This document shows, one piece after another, positions 1 to 8,427 of a DNA stretch of 41,108 bases (positions are counted from its first letter, which is position 1; each line of letters starts with the position of its first letter). Source of the stretch: Flavobacteriaceae bacterium (GTDB lineage: Bacteria > Bacteroidota > Bacteroidia > Flavobacteriales > Flavobacteriaceae); contig CANGCT010000010.1 of NCBI GenBank assembly GCA_947452415.1, forward strand, positions 1 to 41,108. Direction: 5' to 3'. A program made the translations under genes and the position numbers. Under the pieces are notes generated by a model. It worked only from the letters and a program-made list of their open reading frames with translations, ran no database searches and was not told where the DNA came from.

Positions 1-41
1 ACTAATGGTTTTCTAATGGGTGCTTCGTAGTGAGACGACAT
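1..41 (-). CDS. actC: ActC/NrfD-like membrane subunit of alternative complex III, N-terminus only
   Basis: Only the first 13 codons lie inside the window, reading MSSHYEAPIRKPL from the ATG at 41. The start sits 35 bases after the actB stop, in the same direction and in the place where the NrfD-like quinol-binding membrane subunit follows actB in alternative complex III operons. The assignment rests mainly on this gene order and on the recognisable N-terminus. The remainder lies beyond the left edge, so nothing can be said about the membrane segments. Confidence 0.6.
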   Translation of the reverse strand, partial: MSSHYEAPIRKPL

Positions 42-76
42 AATCCTTTATCTTGTTTCTTAATAATTCTTTTTAA

Positions 77-3000
77 CTAGGTATTTCTAACTTTTACGTG
101 GTAGATAACGTTTGGTTTAGTACCAACATGTTCTAATAAATGATACATTCTTTCGTCTTCCAATAAATCGGCAACATTAGATTCTTTATCATTTACATCT
201 CCAAATTTCATTGCTCCAGTAGAACAAGCATTGGAACAAGCAGTTTGGAATTCACCATCTTTTATTACTCTTCCGTCACGTTTAGCATCAAGTATAGTTT
301 TTTGTGTCATTTGAATACACATAGAACATTTTTCCATTACTCCACGAGAACGAACGTTTACATCTGGATTGATAACCATACGCCCTAAATCATCATTCAT
401 ATGATAATCAAATTCGCTGTTTTTGTTATACAAGAACCAGTTGAAACGACGTACTTTATAAGGACAGTTGTTAGCACAATAACGAGTACCAACACATCTG
501 TTGTAAGCCATTTGATTTTGACCTTGACGCCCATGAGAGGTTGCCGCAACTGGACAAACTGTTTCACATGGTGCATGGTTACAATGTTGACACATTACTG
601 GTTGGAAAGCTACTTGAGGATTGTCAGCAGGATGTTCCATACTTCCAAAACCTCCTAGAGAACCTTTTGCTCCAAATAATCCGTCGAAATTTTCTTTTTT
701 CTCATTATCTCCTGCAAAAGTAGCTTCCGAAGAATAGTATCTATCAATACGCAACCAGTGCATATCACGACTTCGTCGCACTTCCGATTTACCTACAACA
801 GGAACGTTGTTTTCTGCATGACAAGCAATAACACAAGCCCCACATCCAGTACAAGCATTTAAATCGATAGATAGGTTAAAATGATGTCCGATAGAACGAT
901 CAAAAGATTCCCATAAATCTACTTTAGAAGCTTCTACTTCTTTATGATCTAAAGAAACCATAGGAACTGGGTTCCATTCTTTAACTTCTTTAGTGTTAAA
1001 AATTTCAAGTGTAGTTTCTCTAACAATATCTCCTCTACCCATTAAAGTTTTTTGAGATTGTACACAAGCAAACTCGTGTTCCCCATCCCCTTTAGTTAGC
1101 GTAGCCGATTGAACGTTGTTAAAGTTATTATATAATGCGTAGGCATTTATACCAACTTGCATTTCTTCTTTTAAAGATGCTTTTTTACCATATCCAAGCG
1201 CTAAACCTAAAGTTCCTTTTGCTTGACCTGGTTGTACAATTACCGGAACGTTTTCTATTTTAACGCCATTAACTGTTAAAGTAGCATAACTTCCGTTAAG
1301 ACCACCATTAGCAACTATTTTATTTTCTAAAAGTAATCTTGTAGCATCTGCTTGCGAAACAGTAACATAATTATCCCAAGAAACTCTTGTTATTGGATCT
1401 GGAAACTCTTGCAACCATGGATTGTTTGCTTGTTGTCCGTCTCCTAAACCAGTTTTGGTATATAATACTAATTCAAAATCTTTAGAAGGAGTTGCTTTTG
1501 CTAAAGTATTTGCAGCAGAAGTATAGTCTGCAGTACCTCCAGCAATTGCAGAAGATCCTGTAACTAATAAACCATCGTGCAACACTTTATTCCAAGTGCT
1601 TCCTAAAATAAAGGCCGCAGAAGTTCCTTTTACATAATCGTAATAAGTTCCTGTAACACCATTCCAAGTCATTAATGCTTCTTGAAATTGTTTGGTATTA
1701 AATAAAGGTCGGATAGTTGGTTGCACCAAAGAATAAGTTCCTTTAGTTAACGTATGATCGTTCCAAGATTCTAAATAGTGAGGAGCAGCAGCAGCAATTT
1801 TAACAACTTCTGCAGTTTCATCTTCTCTTAAAGAAAATGCTACCGAAGTTTTTACTTTTTTAAGACCGTCAACAAATGATTTACTGTTTGCTAAAGTATA
1901 AACCGGATTCACGCCACTCATAATTAATGTGTGAACTAAACCAGCATTCATATCTGAAACTAATTGTGCAACTTTTTCGTTAGATCCTTTACGGATTAAT
2001 CTAGCACCTGCAGTTAATAACGCTTCACTTTTATTAACTTGATTAATTGCTATTACTAACAATTGAGCGTTTTTATCTTGAATTCCAGAAACTAAAAGTC
2101 CTTTGCTTCCAGCAGCTTTTAATTGGTTAGCCGCTTTAACAACTTCTGCTTCATTTTCTATCTTTCCTGTAGCAACGGATGAACCAGTAACTATGTTATA
2201 TATTTTTACTAATGCTTGTTTTTGATTAGCAATAGACATTGGCACTCTTTTATCAGCAGCAGCTCCCGAAAGAGTCATGTTAGCTTCAAATTGAAAATGC
2301 TTAGACATTTTTCCTGCTTGTGGTACTCTTCCTTTAGCATAACCTGAATCGTAGCTTCCACCTTGCCAATCTCCTAAGAAATCTGCATCTAGTGAAACGA
2401 TGGTATTTGCTTTTGAAAAATCATAATCTGCTAAAGCTCTTTCTCCGTAAACAGTTTCGAAAGCATCTAAAGCAGGGGATTCTGAAACTGCATCATATAC
2501 AACGTGTTTTGCAGTAGGATTCTTAGCAATAAAATCAGCGATTAATTTTTCAGAAGAAGGACTTGCTAGAGTGTTAGTTAACAGAACGACTTGTTTACCT
2601 GTACTTTTAGCTTCCGTTAAACTAGCTTTAATGTTAGCATCTACTTCACTCCAAGAGGCAGATTTTGCATCTATTTTTGGAGATTTAAGACGCATACTAT
2701 CATATAAAGACAATACTGAAGCGTGAACTCTTGCATTTGCAGCAAATTTAGCACCTTCAATAGTATTGTTTTCTATTTTAATTGGACGGCCTTCTCTAGT
2801 TTTTACTAAAAGATTTGCAAAATCAAAACCATCAAACATAGTAGTTGCATAAAAATCTGCAATACCAGGGATGATTGTATCTGGCTGAACCACATACGGA
2901 ATTGATTTATGAACTGGACCTTCACAAGCGGCTAGCGATGCAGCAGCAGTTGTGAAACCAACGTACTTTAAGAAATCACGACGAGTAGTTGATGAAGAAG

Positions 3001-3136
3001 ATAATGAATCGCTATTTGATAAAAAATCCGAAGTTGGAATTTCCTCAATAAATTCATTATTTCTAAGCGTCTCAACAATAGAACTATTTTCGTTTAGTTC
3101 CTCAACACTTTTCCAGTATTTTTTGTTAGATGACAT
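77..3136 (-). CDS. actB: Alternative complex III iron-sulfur subunit ActB (molybdopterin oxidoreductase-like)
   Basis: This 1019-residue protein is the large periplasmic Fe-S subunit of the quinol:electron acceptor oxidoreductase that replaces cytochrome bc1 in many Bacteroidota. An RRDFLKY motif at residues 52-58, a hydrophobic stretch and a Cys at 71 form the Tat-like signal typical of this family, here set about 50 residues in from the N-terminus. The middle is a molybdopterin-oxidoreductase-like domain; family knowledge says it lacks the cofactor. The C-terminus is ferredoxin-like, with a CxxCxxCxxxC cluster near residue 760, a Cys-rich block at about 850-890 (MCQHC, then CETVCP and YCANNCP) and a third at 935-980 (EKCSMC, CSNACS). 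The gene follows actA after 112 bases and precedes actC. A TatA-like gene at 8039-8386 could supply part of its export machinery. Confidence 0.93.
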   Translation of the reverse strand: MSSNKKYWKSVEELNENSSIVETLRNNEFIEEIPTSDFLSNSDSLSSSSTTRRDFLKYVGFTTAAASLAACEGPVHKSIPYVVQPDTIIPGIADFYATTMFDGFDFANLLVKTREGRPIKIENNTIEGAKFAANARVHASVLSLYDSMRLKSPKIDAKSASWSEVDANIKASLTEAKSTGKQVVLLTNTLASPSSEKLIADFIAKNPTAKHVVYDAVSESPALDAFETVYGERALADYDFSKANTIVSLDADFLGDWQGGSYDSGYAKGRVPQAGKMSKHFQFEANMTLSGAAADKRVPMSIANQKQALVKIYNIVTGSSVATGKIENEAEVVKAANQLKAAGSKGLLVSGIQDKNAQLLVIAINQVNKSEALLTAGARLIRKGSNEKVAQLVSDMNAGLVHTLIMSGVNPVYTLANSKSFVDGLKKVKTSVAFSLREDETAEVVKIAAAAPHYLESWNDHTLTKGTYSLVQPTIRPLFNTKQFQEALMTWNGVTGTYYDYVKGTSAAFILGSTWNKVLHDGLLVTGSSAIAGGTADYTSAANTLAKATPSKDFELVLYTKTGLGDGQQANNPWLQEFPDPITRVSWDNYVTVSQADATRLLLENKIVANGGLNGSYATLTVNGVKIENVPVIVQPGQAKGTLGLALGYGKKASLKEEMQVGINAYALYNNFNNVQSATLTKGDGEHEFACVQSQKTLMGRGDIVRETTLEIFNTKEVKEWNPVPMVSLDHKEVEASKVDLWESFDRSIGHHFNLSIDLNACTGCGACVIACHAENNVPVVGKSEVRRSRDMHWLRIDRYYSSEATFAGDNEKKENFDGLFGAKGSLGGFGSMEHPADNPQVAFQPVMCQHCNHAPCETVCPVAATSHGRQGQNQMAYNRCVGTRYCANNCPYKVRRFNWFLYNKNSEFDYHMNDDLGRMVINPDVNVRSRGVMEKCSMCIQMTQKTILDAKRDGRVIKDGEFQTACSNACSTGAMKFGDVNDKESNVADLLEDERMYHLLEHVGTKPNVIYHVKVRNT

Positions 3137-3248
3137 CGTATATAAATATTAGCTTCTTAATTAATTTTAAATTGTTTAGAAGTTTATTGGTTTAAAAGTT
3201 TAGGAGCCTTTTGATAAATAAACATCTAAACTTTATAACCTTATAAAC

Positions 3249-4589
3249 TTAATAATGGCATTTACCACATTCTAAACCTCCCATTTGTGCTGCAGTCAAT
3301 TTGTCTACACCATATTTCTTAGAAAGTTCTTTATGAATTTTATCGTAATAAGCATTTCCTTCCATTTTAACTTCCGTTTCACGGTGACAATTAATGCACC
3401 ACCCCATGGTTAAAGGAGCAAATTGTTTTTGTACCTCATAAGTCTGTACAGGTCCGTGGCATTTTTGACATTCAATTCCAGCAACAGTTACGTGTTGTGA
3501 GTGATTGAAATAAGCAAAGTCAGGTAAATTGTGAATTCTAACCCATTTAACTGGCTGTGTTTTTCCGGTATATTTACTACCATCCCATCCCACTGCAGTG
3601 TATAGTTTTTTGATTTCACCATCGTAAAATGCTTTAGTATGTCCATCAACAGTAGAAGTAGTATCGGAAACTTCTGCAATGTTTTTATGACAATTCATAC
3701 ATACATTTAAAGAAGGAATTCCTGCATTTTTACTTACTCGTGCTGCAGAGTGGCAATACTTGCAATTTATTTGGTTGTTTCCAGCGTGAATTCTATGAGA
3801 ATAATGAATTGGCTGAATTGGAGAGTAATCTTGATCTACTCCTATTTGCATAAGGAAACCATAAACAAAGAAGGCACTACCTAAAAGGAATACAATTGCT
3901 GAAACCACCATTAAGAATTGGTTTTTAGCGAATGCTTTCCAAATTGGCATTGAAGCTTCTTTTTTTACAACTTCTATTCCATTAGCTTTTGCAATTTTAG
4001 ATAAAACATTGTTTACTAAAAACAACATTACTACTAACATTAGCATTACTAAAGAAAGAGCACCAAGAATAACCGCATTAGAAATTCCACCTTCATCACT
4101 AGTTTTTGCACCAGGAACAGTTGCAGGTGTAGGTGCTGCTACTTGAACCTCATCCGTGTAGGCTAGAATATTATCAATATCTGCATTAGACAATTGAGGA
4201 AAACTAGTCATTACAGAAGGTTTATTTTCTTCCCATAATTTTACCGCATCTGCATTACCAGATTTTATTAAGGCAGAGCTGTTTTTAACCCATCCGTAAA
4301 ACCAATCTTTTTTGTGACGACCTGTAACACCTCTAAGAGCTGGTCCAGTCATTTTCCTGTCTAAATTATGACAAGCTGCACAGTTTGAATTGAATAATTC
4401 TTTACCTTTTACCGCATCTGCTCCTCCTGTTGCTGGCGCAGCGGCATCGGCTTTTACGGCTGTAGCATCTGCTTTTACGACTGGCGCTACTGCTGTTTGA
4501 GCAAATGTTGACAAGGAGAATGTTAGCATTACTGCTAATCCAAATGAATAAATTCTGGAAATCGAATTATGGTTACCCACTTTTTTCAT
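3249..4589 (-). CDS. actA: Alternative complex III multiheme cytochrome ActA with an N-terminal monoheme cytochrome c domain
   Basis: The 446-residue protein has six CxxCH haem sites. One, CAACH at 70-74, lies in a class I cytochrome c domain after a signal peptide ending about residue 31. Five more (CKYCH, CMNCH, CQKCH, CINCH, and CGKCH at the very C-terminus) form the pentahaem ActA part. An Ala/Pro-rich linker and two hydrophobic segments, about 170-195 and 223-250, separate the two parts and should anchor the protein in the inner membrane with its haems in the periplasm. It is the first gene of the minus-strand act operon, behind a promoter at 4671-4700. The product passes electrons from quinol toward cytochrome c or the terminal oxidase. 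The extra N-terminal haem domain probably belongs to the flavobacterial form rather than being a recent fusion. Confidence 0.93.
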   Translation of the reverse strand: MKKVGNHNSISRIYSFGLAVMLTFSLSTFAQTAVAPVVKADATAVKADAAAPATGGADAVKGKELFNSNCAACHNLDRKMTGPALRGVTGRHKKDWFYGWVKNSSALIKSGNADAVKLWEENKPSVMTSFPQLSNADIDNILAYTDEVQVAAPTPATVPGAKTSDEGGISNAVILGALSLVMLMLVVMLFLVNNVLSKIAKANGIEVVKKEASMPIWKAFAKNQFLMVVSAIVFLLGSAFFVYGFLMQIGVDQDYSPIQPIHYSHRIHAGNNQINCKYCHSAARVSKNAGIPSLNVCMNCHKNIAEVSDTTSTVDGHTKAFYDGEIKKLYTAVGWDGSKYTGKTQPVKWVRIHNLPDFAYFNHSQHVTVAGIECQKCHGPVQTYEVQKQFAPLTMGWCINCHRETEVKMEGNAYYDKIHKELSKKYGVDKLTAAQMGGLECGKCHY

Positions 4590-4670
4590 ATTATAAATGA
4601 TTATCGACTAAATTTAGGTAGAACTTTTCTGTTTTGTAAGAAATGCCTCTACACTTTTTTAAAACTTGAG

Positions 4671-4700
4671 CAAAAATACAATATATGAACTATTCTCAAA
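4671..4700 (-). promoter_or_regulatory. Promoter of the act operon
   Basis: On the minus strand TTTG (4700-4697), an 18-base spacer and TATTTTTG (4678-4671) match the Bacteroidota -33/-7 pattern. The predicted leader to the actA ATG is roughly 75-80 bases. The call is from sequence pattern only. Confidence 0.6.
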
Positions 4701-4774
4701 ACCCTAAAATACCTTAATTATTAATTTATATTAATTCTAAATAAAAAAATACTCCCCTAGATTATTATATATAT

Positions 4775-4782
4775 TACATTTG
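4775..4782 (+). promoter_or_regulatory. -7 element (TACATTTG) for the SPOR gene
   Basis: TACATTTG fits TAnnTTTG and lies 18 bases before the ATG at 4801. No clear TTG is seen at the -33 position, so only the -7 box is supported. Confidence 0.5.
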
Positions 4783-4800
4783 CATTAAAATCAAATCATT

Positions 4801-5190
4801 ATGAAATTATTAACAAAAAAAACTTTCTTAAAAGCACTTTTTATTATTCTTGTATTTTCAAACTTTAACACATTATTCGCACAAGAAGTAACGGTAACCC
4901 AAGACCCTAAATTGGAGCAATTATTAAATGAAAAGAGAAAAGTAAATTCGTCAATAACAATAAACAACCAATATAAAATTCAAGTATTTAATGGCTCTAG
5001 CGAGGAGTCTAAAAAAACATTAATTCAATTTAAAAAAGAAAATAAAAACTATGATGCTACTATAGTTTTCAGCACTCCTATTTATAAGGTATGGGTAGGA
5101 AATTTCAAATCTAGAATTGAAGCCGAAAGAAATTTAAACAGCTTGAAGAAAAAATATCCCAACGCTATATTAATTAAGCCTAATAAATAA
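4801..5190 (+). CDS. Secreted SPOR-domain protein
   Basis: This 129-residue protein has a signal peptide ending near LFAQ (residue 28). A C-terminal SPOR-like domain covers about 53-125: YKIQVFNGSSEESKK, a strand-helix pattern, then YKVWVGNFKSRIEAERNL. SPOR domains bind peptidoglycan stripped of stem peptides at division sites, so a periplasmic cell-wall role is likely. It is transcribed away from the act operon and ends in a terminator shared with the convergent rlmN. From memory, a SPOR gene beside actA is a common flavobacterial arrangement, but no functional link is known to me. Confidence 0.85.
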   Translation: MKLLTKKTFLKALFIILVFSNFNTLFAQEVTVTQDPKLEQLLNEKRKVNSSITINNQYKIQVFNGSSEESKKTLIQFKKENKNYDATIVFSTPIYKVWVGNFKSRIEAERNLNSLKKKYPNAILIKPNK

Positions 5191-5194
5191 AAAG

Positions 5195-5220
5195 AAAAAA
5201 GTCCTTTTTGGACTTTTTTT
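5195..5220. terminator. Bidirectional terminator between the SPOR gene and rlmN
   Basis: The stem is an A-run plus GTCC (to 5204) and GGAC plus a T-run (from 5210), with a five-T loop. It lies between two convergent genes and touches the rlmN stop codon. Confidence 0.8.
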
Positions 5221-6259
5221 ATGCTTCTTTATTTGCTAATTGACCACAAGCGGCATCAATATCTTTTCCCCTACTTCTTCTCACTTTGGCTACAATATTG
5301 TTTTTAGTTAATTCTTGAATATATAAATTAATTGCTTCATCGGATGCTTGTTGGAATTCGCCATCATCAATAGGATTGTATTCAATTAAATTTACCTTAC
5401 AAGGCACGTATTTACAGAATTTCACTAAAGCATCAACCGCTTCTTTGGTGTCGTTAATTCCACCCCAAACTACATATTCGTATGTGATTTTACTTTTTGT
5501 TTTTTTATACCAATATTCTAATGATTCCCTCAAGTCGGCTAACGGAAAATTCTTACTAAAAGGCATGATTTTAGCCCGAACTTCATCAATGCCCGAGTGT
5601 AAGGAAACTGCCAATTTAAATTTCACGGCATCATCGGCCATTTTCTTAATTATCTTTGGAATACCAGAGGTAGAAACGGTAATTCGTTTGGGTGACATCC
5701 CTAAACCTTCTTCAGAAGTAATTCTATCAATTGCTTTTATGACATTGTTGTAATTCATCAACGGTTCTCCCATTCCCATAAAAACGATATTGGAAAGCGG
5801 GCGGTTATGATACAATTTACTTTCGTTATCTATAGCGAGAACTTGATCATAAATTTCGCCAGGTTCTAGATTTCGCATTCGTTTTAATCGAGCAGTAGCA
5901 CAAAAATTACAATCGAGGCTACAACCAACTTGCGAGGATACGCAGGCCGTAGTTCTAGTTTTAGTTGGAATTAAGACACTTTCTACCACCAATCCATCGT
6001 GAAGACGCACCGCATTTTTAACCGTTCCATCGGCGCTGCGTTGCATAGTATCTACTTTGATGTGGTTGATTACAAAATTAGCATATAGCATAGCCCGAGT
6101 TTCCTTAGAAACATTGGTCATGTCTTCAAAACTATGAGCGCCTTTGCTCCACAACCATTCATAAACTTGATTGCCGCGAAAAGGCTTATCGCCATTGGCA
6201 ACAAAAAAATCTCGTAGTTGTTCTTTAGAAATAGCTCGAATGTCTTTTTTCTCTATCAT
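5219..6259 (-). CDS. rlmN: 23S rRNA (adenine-2503-C2)/tRNA methyltransferase RlmN
   Basis: RlmN is a radical-SAM enzyme that methylates C2 of A2503 in 23S rRNA and A37 in some tRNAs. The 346-residue protein has the CxxxCxxC cluster at C113, C117 and C120, a GEPLMN-type SAM-binding motif (MGMGEPLMNYNN), and the C-terminal catalytic Cys at 338 (DAACGQL) needed for the methyl-Cys mechanism. The open frame extends to 6415, but the start is placed at the ATG at 6259. It gives the normal family length, and a -7 box (TACCTTTG) sits just upstream at 6271-6264; the extra residues would overlap the divergent antitoxin gene. It is convergent with the SPOR gene. Confidence 0.95.
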   Translation of the reverse strand: MIEKKDIRAISKEQLRDFFVANGDKPFRGNQVYEWLWSKGAHSFEDMTNVSKETRAMLYANFVINHIKVDTMQRSADGTVKNAVRLHDGLVVESVLIPTKTRTTACVSSQVGCSLDCNFCATARLKRMRNLEPGEIYDQVLAIDNESKLYHNRPLSNIVFMGMGEPLMNYNNVIKAIDRITSEEGLGMSPKRITVSTSGIPKIIKKMADDAVKFKLAVSLHSGIDEVRAKIMPFSKNFPLADLRESLEYWYKKTKSKITYEYVVWGGINDTKEAVDALVKFCKYVPCKVNLIEYNPIDDGEFQQASDEAINLYIQELTKNNIVAKVRRSRGKDIDAACGQLANKEA

Positions 6260-6291
6260 TGTGCAAAGGTAAAAACAATTTAGTATTTTTG
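6259..6291 (+). promoter_or_regulatory. Promoter of the first toxin-antitoxin pair
   Basis: TTG at 6259-6261, a 22-base spacer and TATTTTTG at 6284-6291 fit the Bacteroidota consensus. The antitoxin ATG follows at 6309. The promoter overlaps the divergent rlmN promoter and its TTG overlaps the rlmN start codon. Confidence 0.55.
6264..6271 (-). promoter_or_regulatory. -7 element (TACCTTTG) for rlmN
   Basis: On the minus strand TACCTTTG lies four bases before the ATG at 6259, so the transcript would be leaderless or nearly so. The nearest upstream TTG (6301-6299) is 27 bases away, longer than usual. Confidence 0.5.
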
Positions 6292-6308
6292 TATAAAACA
6301 ATGTTATT

Positions 6309-6539
6309 ATGGGCATCATAGAATTAAAAAATAAAATACACCAACAAATTGAGAATTCCAACGAGGAAGTTTTGATTCGTATTTCGGAAATTTTAGAAAA
6401 ATATTCTACTGACACTATTGATTCTATTGCAATTATAAAAGAATTTTTAGAACTTAGTGAAAAGGAGTATGAAGAAGGTAAAACGGAAACATATTTGAAT
6501 ATTTTAAATGAAAGTAAATCAAAATATTTTAGTGAATGA
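6309..6539 (+). CDS. Probable antitoxin of a type II toxin-antitoxin pair
   Basis: A 76-residue, acidic, mostly helical protein. Its ATG is followed by IIELKNKIHQQIENSNEEVL and its C-terminus has the ELSEKEYEEGK pattern seen in small Bacteroidota antitoxins. Its TGA overlaps the downstream toxin ATG as ATGA (6536-6539), which implies translational coupling. No DNA-binding fold can be identified with certainty. The call rests on size, coupling and the ParE/RelE-like partner. In such systems the complex normally represses its own promoter, here at 6259-6291. Confidence 0.7.
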   Translation: MGIIELKNKIHQQIENSNEEVLIRISEILEKYSTDTIDSIAIIKEFLELSEKEYEEGKTETYLNILNESKSKYFSE

Positions 6540-6844
6540 CCGTAATTTGGACCTCTATTGCTAAAAAGTCTTATGCTGAAAATATAGAATTTTTATTAAA
6601 AATTTGGAATTTAAAAATTGCACAAGATTTTATTCTAGAAGTTGAAAAAGTAATGGCACTTATTTCAAGTCAACCCACTATTTTTGAAAAATGCGAGTTT
6701 GATGAAAATTACCGAAAAGGATTTATTCACAAAAATGTTAGTTTTTATTATAAAATAAAGGCATCTGAAATAGTTGTATATCTTTTTTGGAATAACCTCC
6801 AAAATCCAAATAAAATAAAAAAAATCTTATCTAAGCCAAACTAA
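6536..6844 (+). CDS. RelE/ParE-family toxin-like protein
   Basis: The 102-residue protein has the compact RelE/ParE layout: VIWTSIAKKSYAENIEFL, two helices, a beta hairpin (FIHKNVSFYYKI), and a last strand with VYLFWNNLQNP. It resembles the product at 20337-20624 in layout, especially the shared FWNN near the C-terminus, although the two antitoxins differ. Family members either cleave ribosome-bound mRNA or poison gyrase; the sequence does not say which. It is coupled to the antitoxin by ATGA. Only two bases separate its stop from the next ATG at 6847, so the methyltransferase is probably co-transcribed. Confidence 0.78.
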   Translation: MTVIWTSIAKKSYAENIEFLLKIWNLKIAQDFILEVEKVMALISSQPTIFEKCEFDENYRKGFIHKNVSFYYKIKASEIVVYLFWNNLQNPNKIKKILSKPN

Positions 6845-6846
6845 CC

Positions 6847-7488
6847 ATGCATTTCATATCCGAAGAATTAGAAGCCTACGTTGAACAACATTCACAAAAC
6901 GAACCCGAATTGTTAGTGCAATTATTTAAAGAAACCCATCAAAAAATTCTTCAACCTAGAATGTTAAGCGGCCATTTTCAAGGGAGAGTTTTAAGTATGT
7001 TATCTAAAATAATACATCCTAAAAACATTCTGGAAATAGGAACTTATACTGGTTATGCGGCTTTATGCTTAGCAGAAGGTTTGCAAAAAGACGGAACTCT
7101 AGACACTATTGACATCAAAGAAGAATTGGTTTCTATCCAACAAAAATATTTCGATTTATCGCCATGGAAAAACAAAATCACCGCACATTTAGGAAATGCA
7201 TCGGAGATTATTCCAACATTAAATAAAAAATACGACTTGGTTTTTATAGATGCCGATAAAGAAAACTACATCCATTATTTTAATATGATTGTTCCAATAA
7301 TGAATACTGGTGGTATTATACTTTCGGACAATGTATTATGGAGTGGCAAAGTATTGGAAGAATTGAATCCGAAAGACACTAGCACAAAAGTACTATTAGA
7401 ATACAATCAAATGGTGAAAAACGACCCTAGAGTGGAAACCGTTTTATTGCCAATTAGGGATGGATTAACGGTTTCAAGAGTTCTTTAA
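6847..7488 (+). CDS. SAM-dependent O-methyltransferase (catechol-OMT-like family)
   Basis: The 213-residue class I methyltransferase has motif I EIGTYTGYAALCLA, the acidic DTIDIKEE after beta-2, metal-binding DADKENY, and DNVLWSG. This is the pattern of the divalent-cation-dependent catechol/caffeoyl-CoA O-methyltransferase family. The substrate cannot be predicted. It begins two bases after the toxin stop. No good promoter is visible within the toxin gene, so expression may depend on the toxin-antitoxin promoter. Its stop overlaps the stop of the convergent PAP2 gene by three bases. Confidence 0.9.
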   Translation: MHFISEELEAYVEQHSQNEPELLVQLFKETHQKILQPRMLSGHFQGRVLSMLSKIIHPKNILEIGTYTGYAALCLAEGLQKDGTLDTIDIKEELVSIQQKYFDLSPWKNKITAHLGNASEIIPTLNKKYDLVFIDADKENYIHYFNMIVPIMNTGGIILSDNVLWSGKVLEELNPKDTSTKVLLEYNQMVKNDPRVETVLLPIRDGLTVSRVL

Positions 7489-8039
7489 TATTTATTAAAA
7501 TACTTTTGATAAAAAAAATAAAAAACAATTCCAAAAGTTGCACCAAAGATATAGCCCGTTAGAATATCGGTTGGAAAATGAACTCCAAGATAAATTCGGC
7601 TGTATGCAAAAATTAAAGGATAAAGAAATATTAAGAAGGCATATTTGTAATATTTTTTCAGAATCAAATAGAGAAATAACATCGTTGCCATAGAATTGGA
7701 AGCGTGTCCTGAGAAAAAACTAAACGAATCGGACTGGTTTACAATTCGGATAATCCCATTAATTTCCGGATCGTTACAAGGTCGTAAACGATGGAAGGTA
7801 GATTTGAAAAATTCAACCGAAGTGTTGCAACATAATAAAATAAAGGCAATAAAAAGAACTATTGTTCCAAGATTTTTAGCACCTATTTTCTTATAAAGCA
7901 AATAAGCCAAAAGCAAGAAAAAGGGCGTCCAATAGACCTGTTTTGTAATTAGTAACCAAAGGCCATCGAAGGTTGGCGAACCCAATCCGTTCAAGAAAAT
8001 AAGCACCTTTTTATCAAAAGTAATAATTTTTTCGAGCAT
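7485..8039 (-). CDS. PAP2-family membrane phosphatase
   Basis: The 184-residue integral membrane protein carries the three PAP2 motifs: KSTFHRLRP (KxxxxxxRP), FSGH in FFSGHASNSMA, and SRIYLGVHFPTD (SRx5Hx3D). Several hydrophobic segments surround them. Members dephosphorylate lipid phosphates such as undecaprenyl pyrophosphate, phosphatidic acid or PGP. Undecaprenyl-PP recycling or lipid A trimming are both possible, and the substrate is not decided. Its ATG overlaps the TAA of the upstream tatA-like gene by one base, so the two form an operon. Confidence 0.9.
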   Translation of the reverse strand: MLEKIITFDKKVLIFLNGLGSPTFDGLWLLITKQVYWTPFFLLLAYLLYKKIGAKNLGTIVLFIAFILLCCNTSVEFFKSTFHRLRPCNDPEINGIIRIVNQSDSFSFFSGHASNSMATMLFLYLILKKYYKYAFLIFLYPLIFAYSRIYLGVHFPTDILTGYIFGATFGIVFYFFYQKYFNKY

Positions 8040-8386
8040 TACATTTGGCGTTTAATTGGTCCGGTAACATCTTCAACCTCTTCTGTTATTTGAGAGATAG
8101 TAGTTTGCTGTTCTTCTAATATGTTTTTTCCGAAATCGGCAGAAGAAGATGCGACGGTACTTTTTACTTTATCTACTTCTTGAGTAAAATTACCTGTAAT
8201 ATTTTTTATAGAAGCATCAATATCATTAACATCGACACTTTTTTGTATTTCGTTTTTAATTTCATTAGTAGCATTTTTTAGGGTTGCTAAAATTTTAGCA
8301 TATCCTCGCACTACGTCTGGTAAATTTTTAGAACCAAACAACAAAAAAGCCACAATTATTATGAAAAAGAACTCACCTCCAAACAT
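8039..8386 (-). CDS. tatA: TatA/TatE-like Sec-independent translocase subunit
   Basis: A 115-residue protein with a single N-terminal hydrophobic segment (about residues 5-18). It is followed by FGSKNLPDVVRG, the hinge of TatA/TatB proteins, then an amphipathic helix and a charged tail. It should form part of the twin-arginine export pore, which would export folded proteins such as the ActB subunit encoded in this window. TatA and TatB cannot be separated safely by eye; the short length favours TatA. It is the first gene of a two-gene unit with the PAP2 phosphatase. Confidence 0.85.
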   Translation of the reverse strand: MFGGEFFFIIIVAFLLFGSKNLPDVVRGYAKILATLKNATNEIKNEIQKSVDVNDIDASIKNITGNFTQEVDKVKSTVASSSADFGKNILEEQQTTISQITEEVEDVTGPIKRQM

Positions 8387-8411
8387 GGTTATTTAATTTT
8401 ATATAGCACTG

Positions 8412-8419
8412 CAAAGGTA
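8412..8419 (-). promoter_or_regulatory. -7 element (TACCTTTG) upstream of the tatA-like gene
   Basis: On the minus strand TACCTTTG lies 26 bases before the tatA ATG, just after the stop of the M1 peptidase gene. A well spaced TTG is not obvious. Confidence 0.45.
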
Positions 8420-8427
8420 CAAAGTTC

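Noticed and set aside
3195..3234. Hairpin AAAGTTTAG/CTAAACTTT between actA and actB
   Set aside because: The stem is AT-rich with a 22-base loop and no T-run; it is too weak to call an attenuator or terminator.
6260..6415. Longer rlmN with an N-terminal extension
   Set aside because: The extension overlaps the divergent antitoxin gene, starts upstream of the rlmN -7 box and has no family resemblance.
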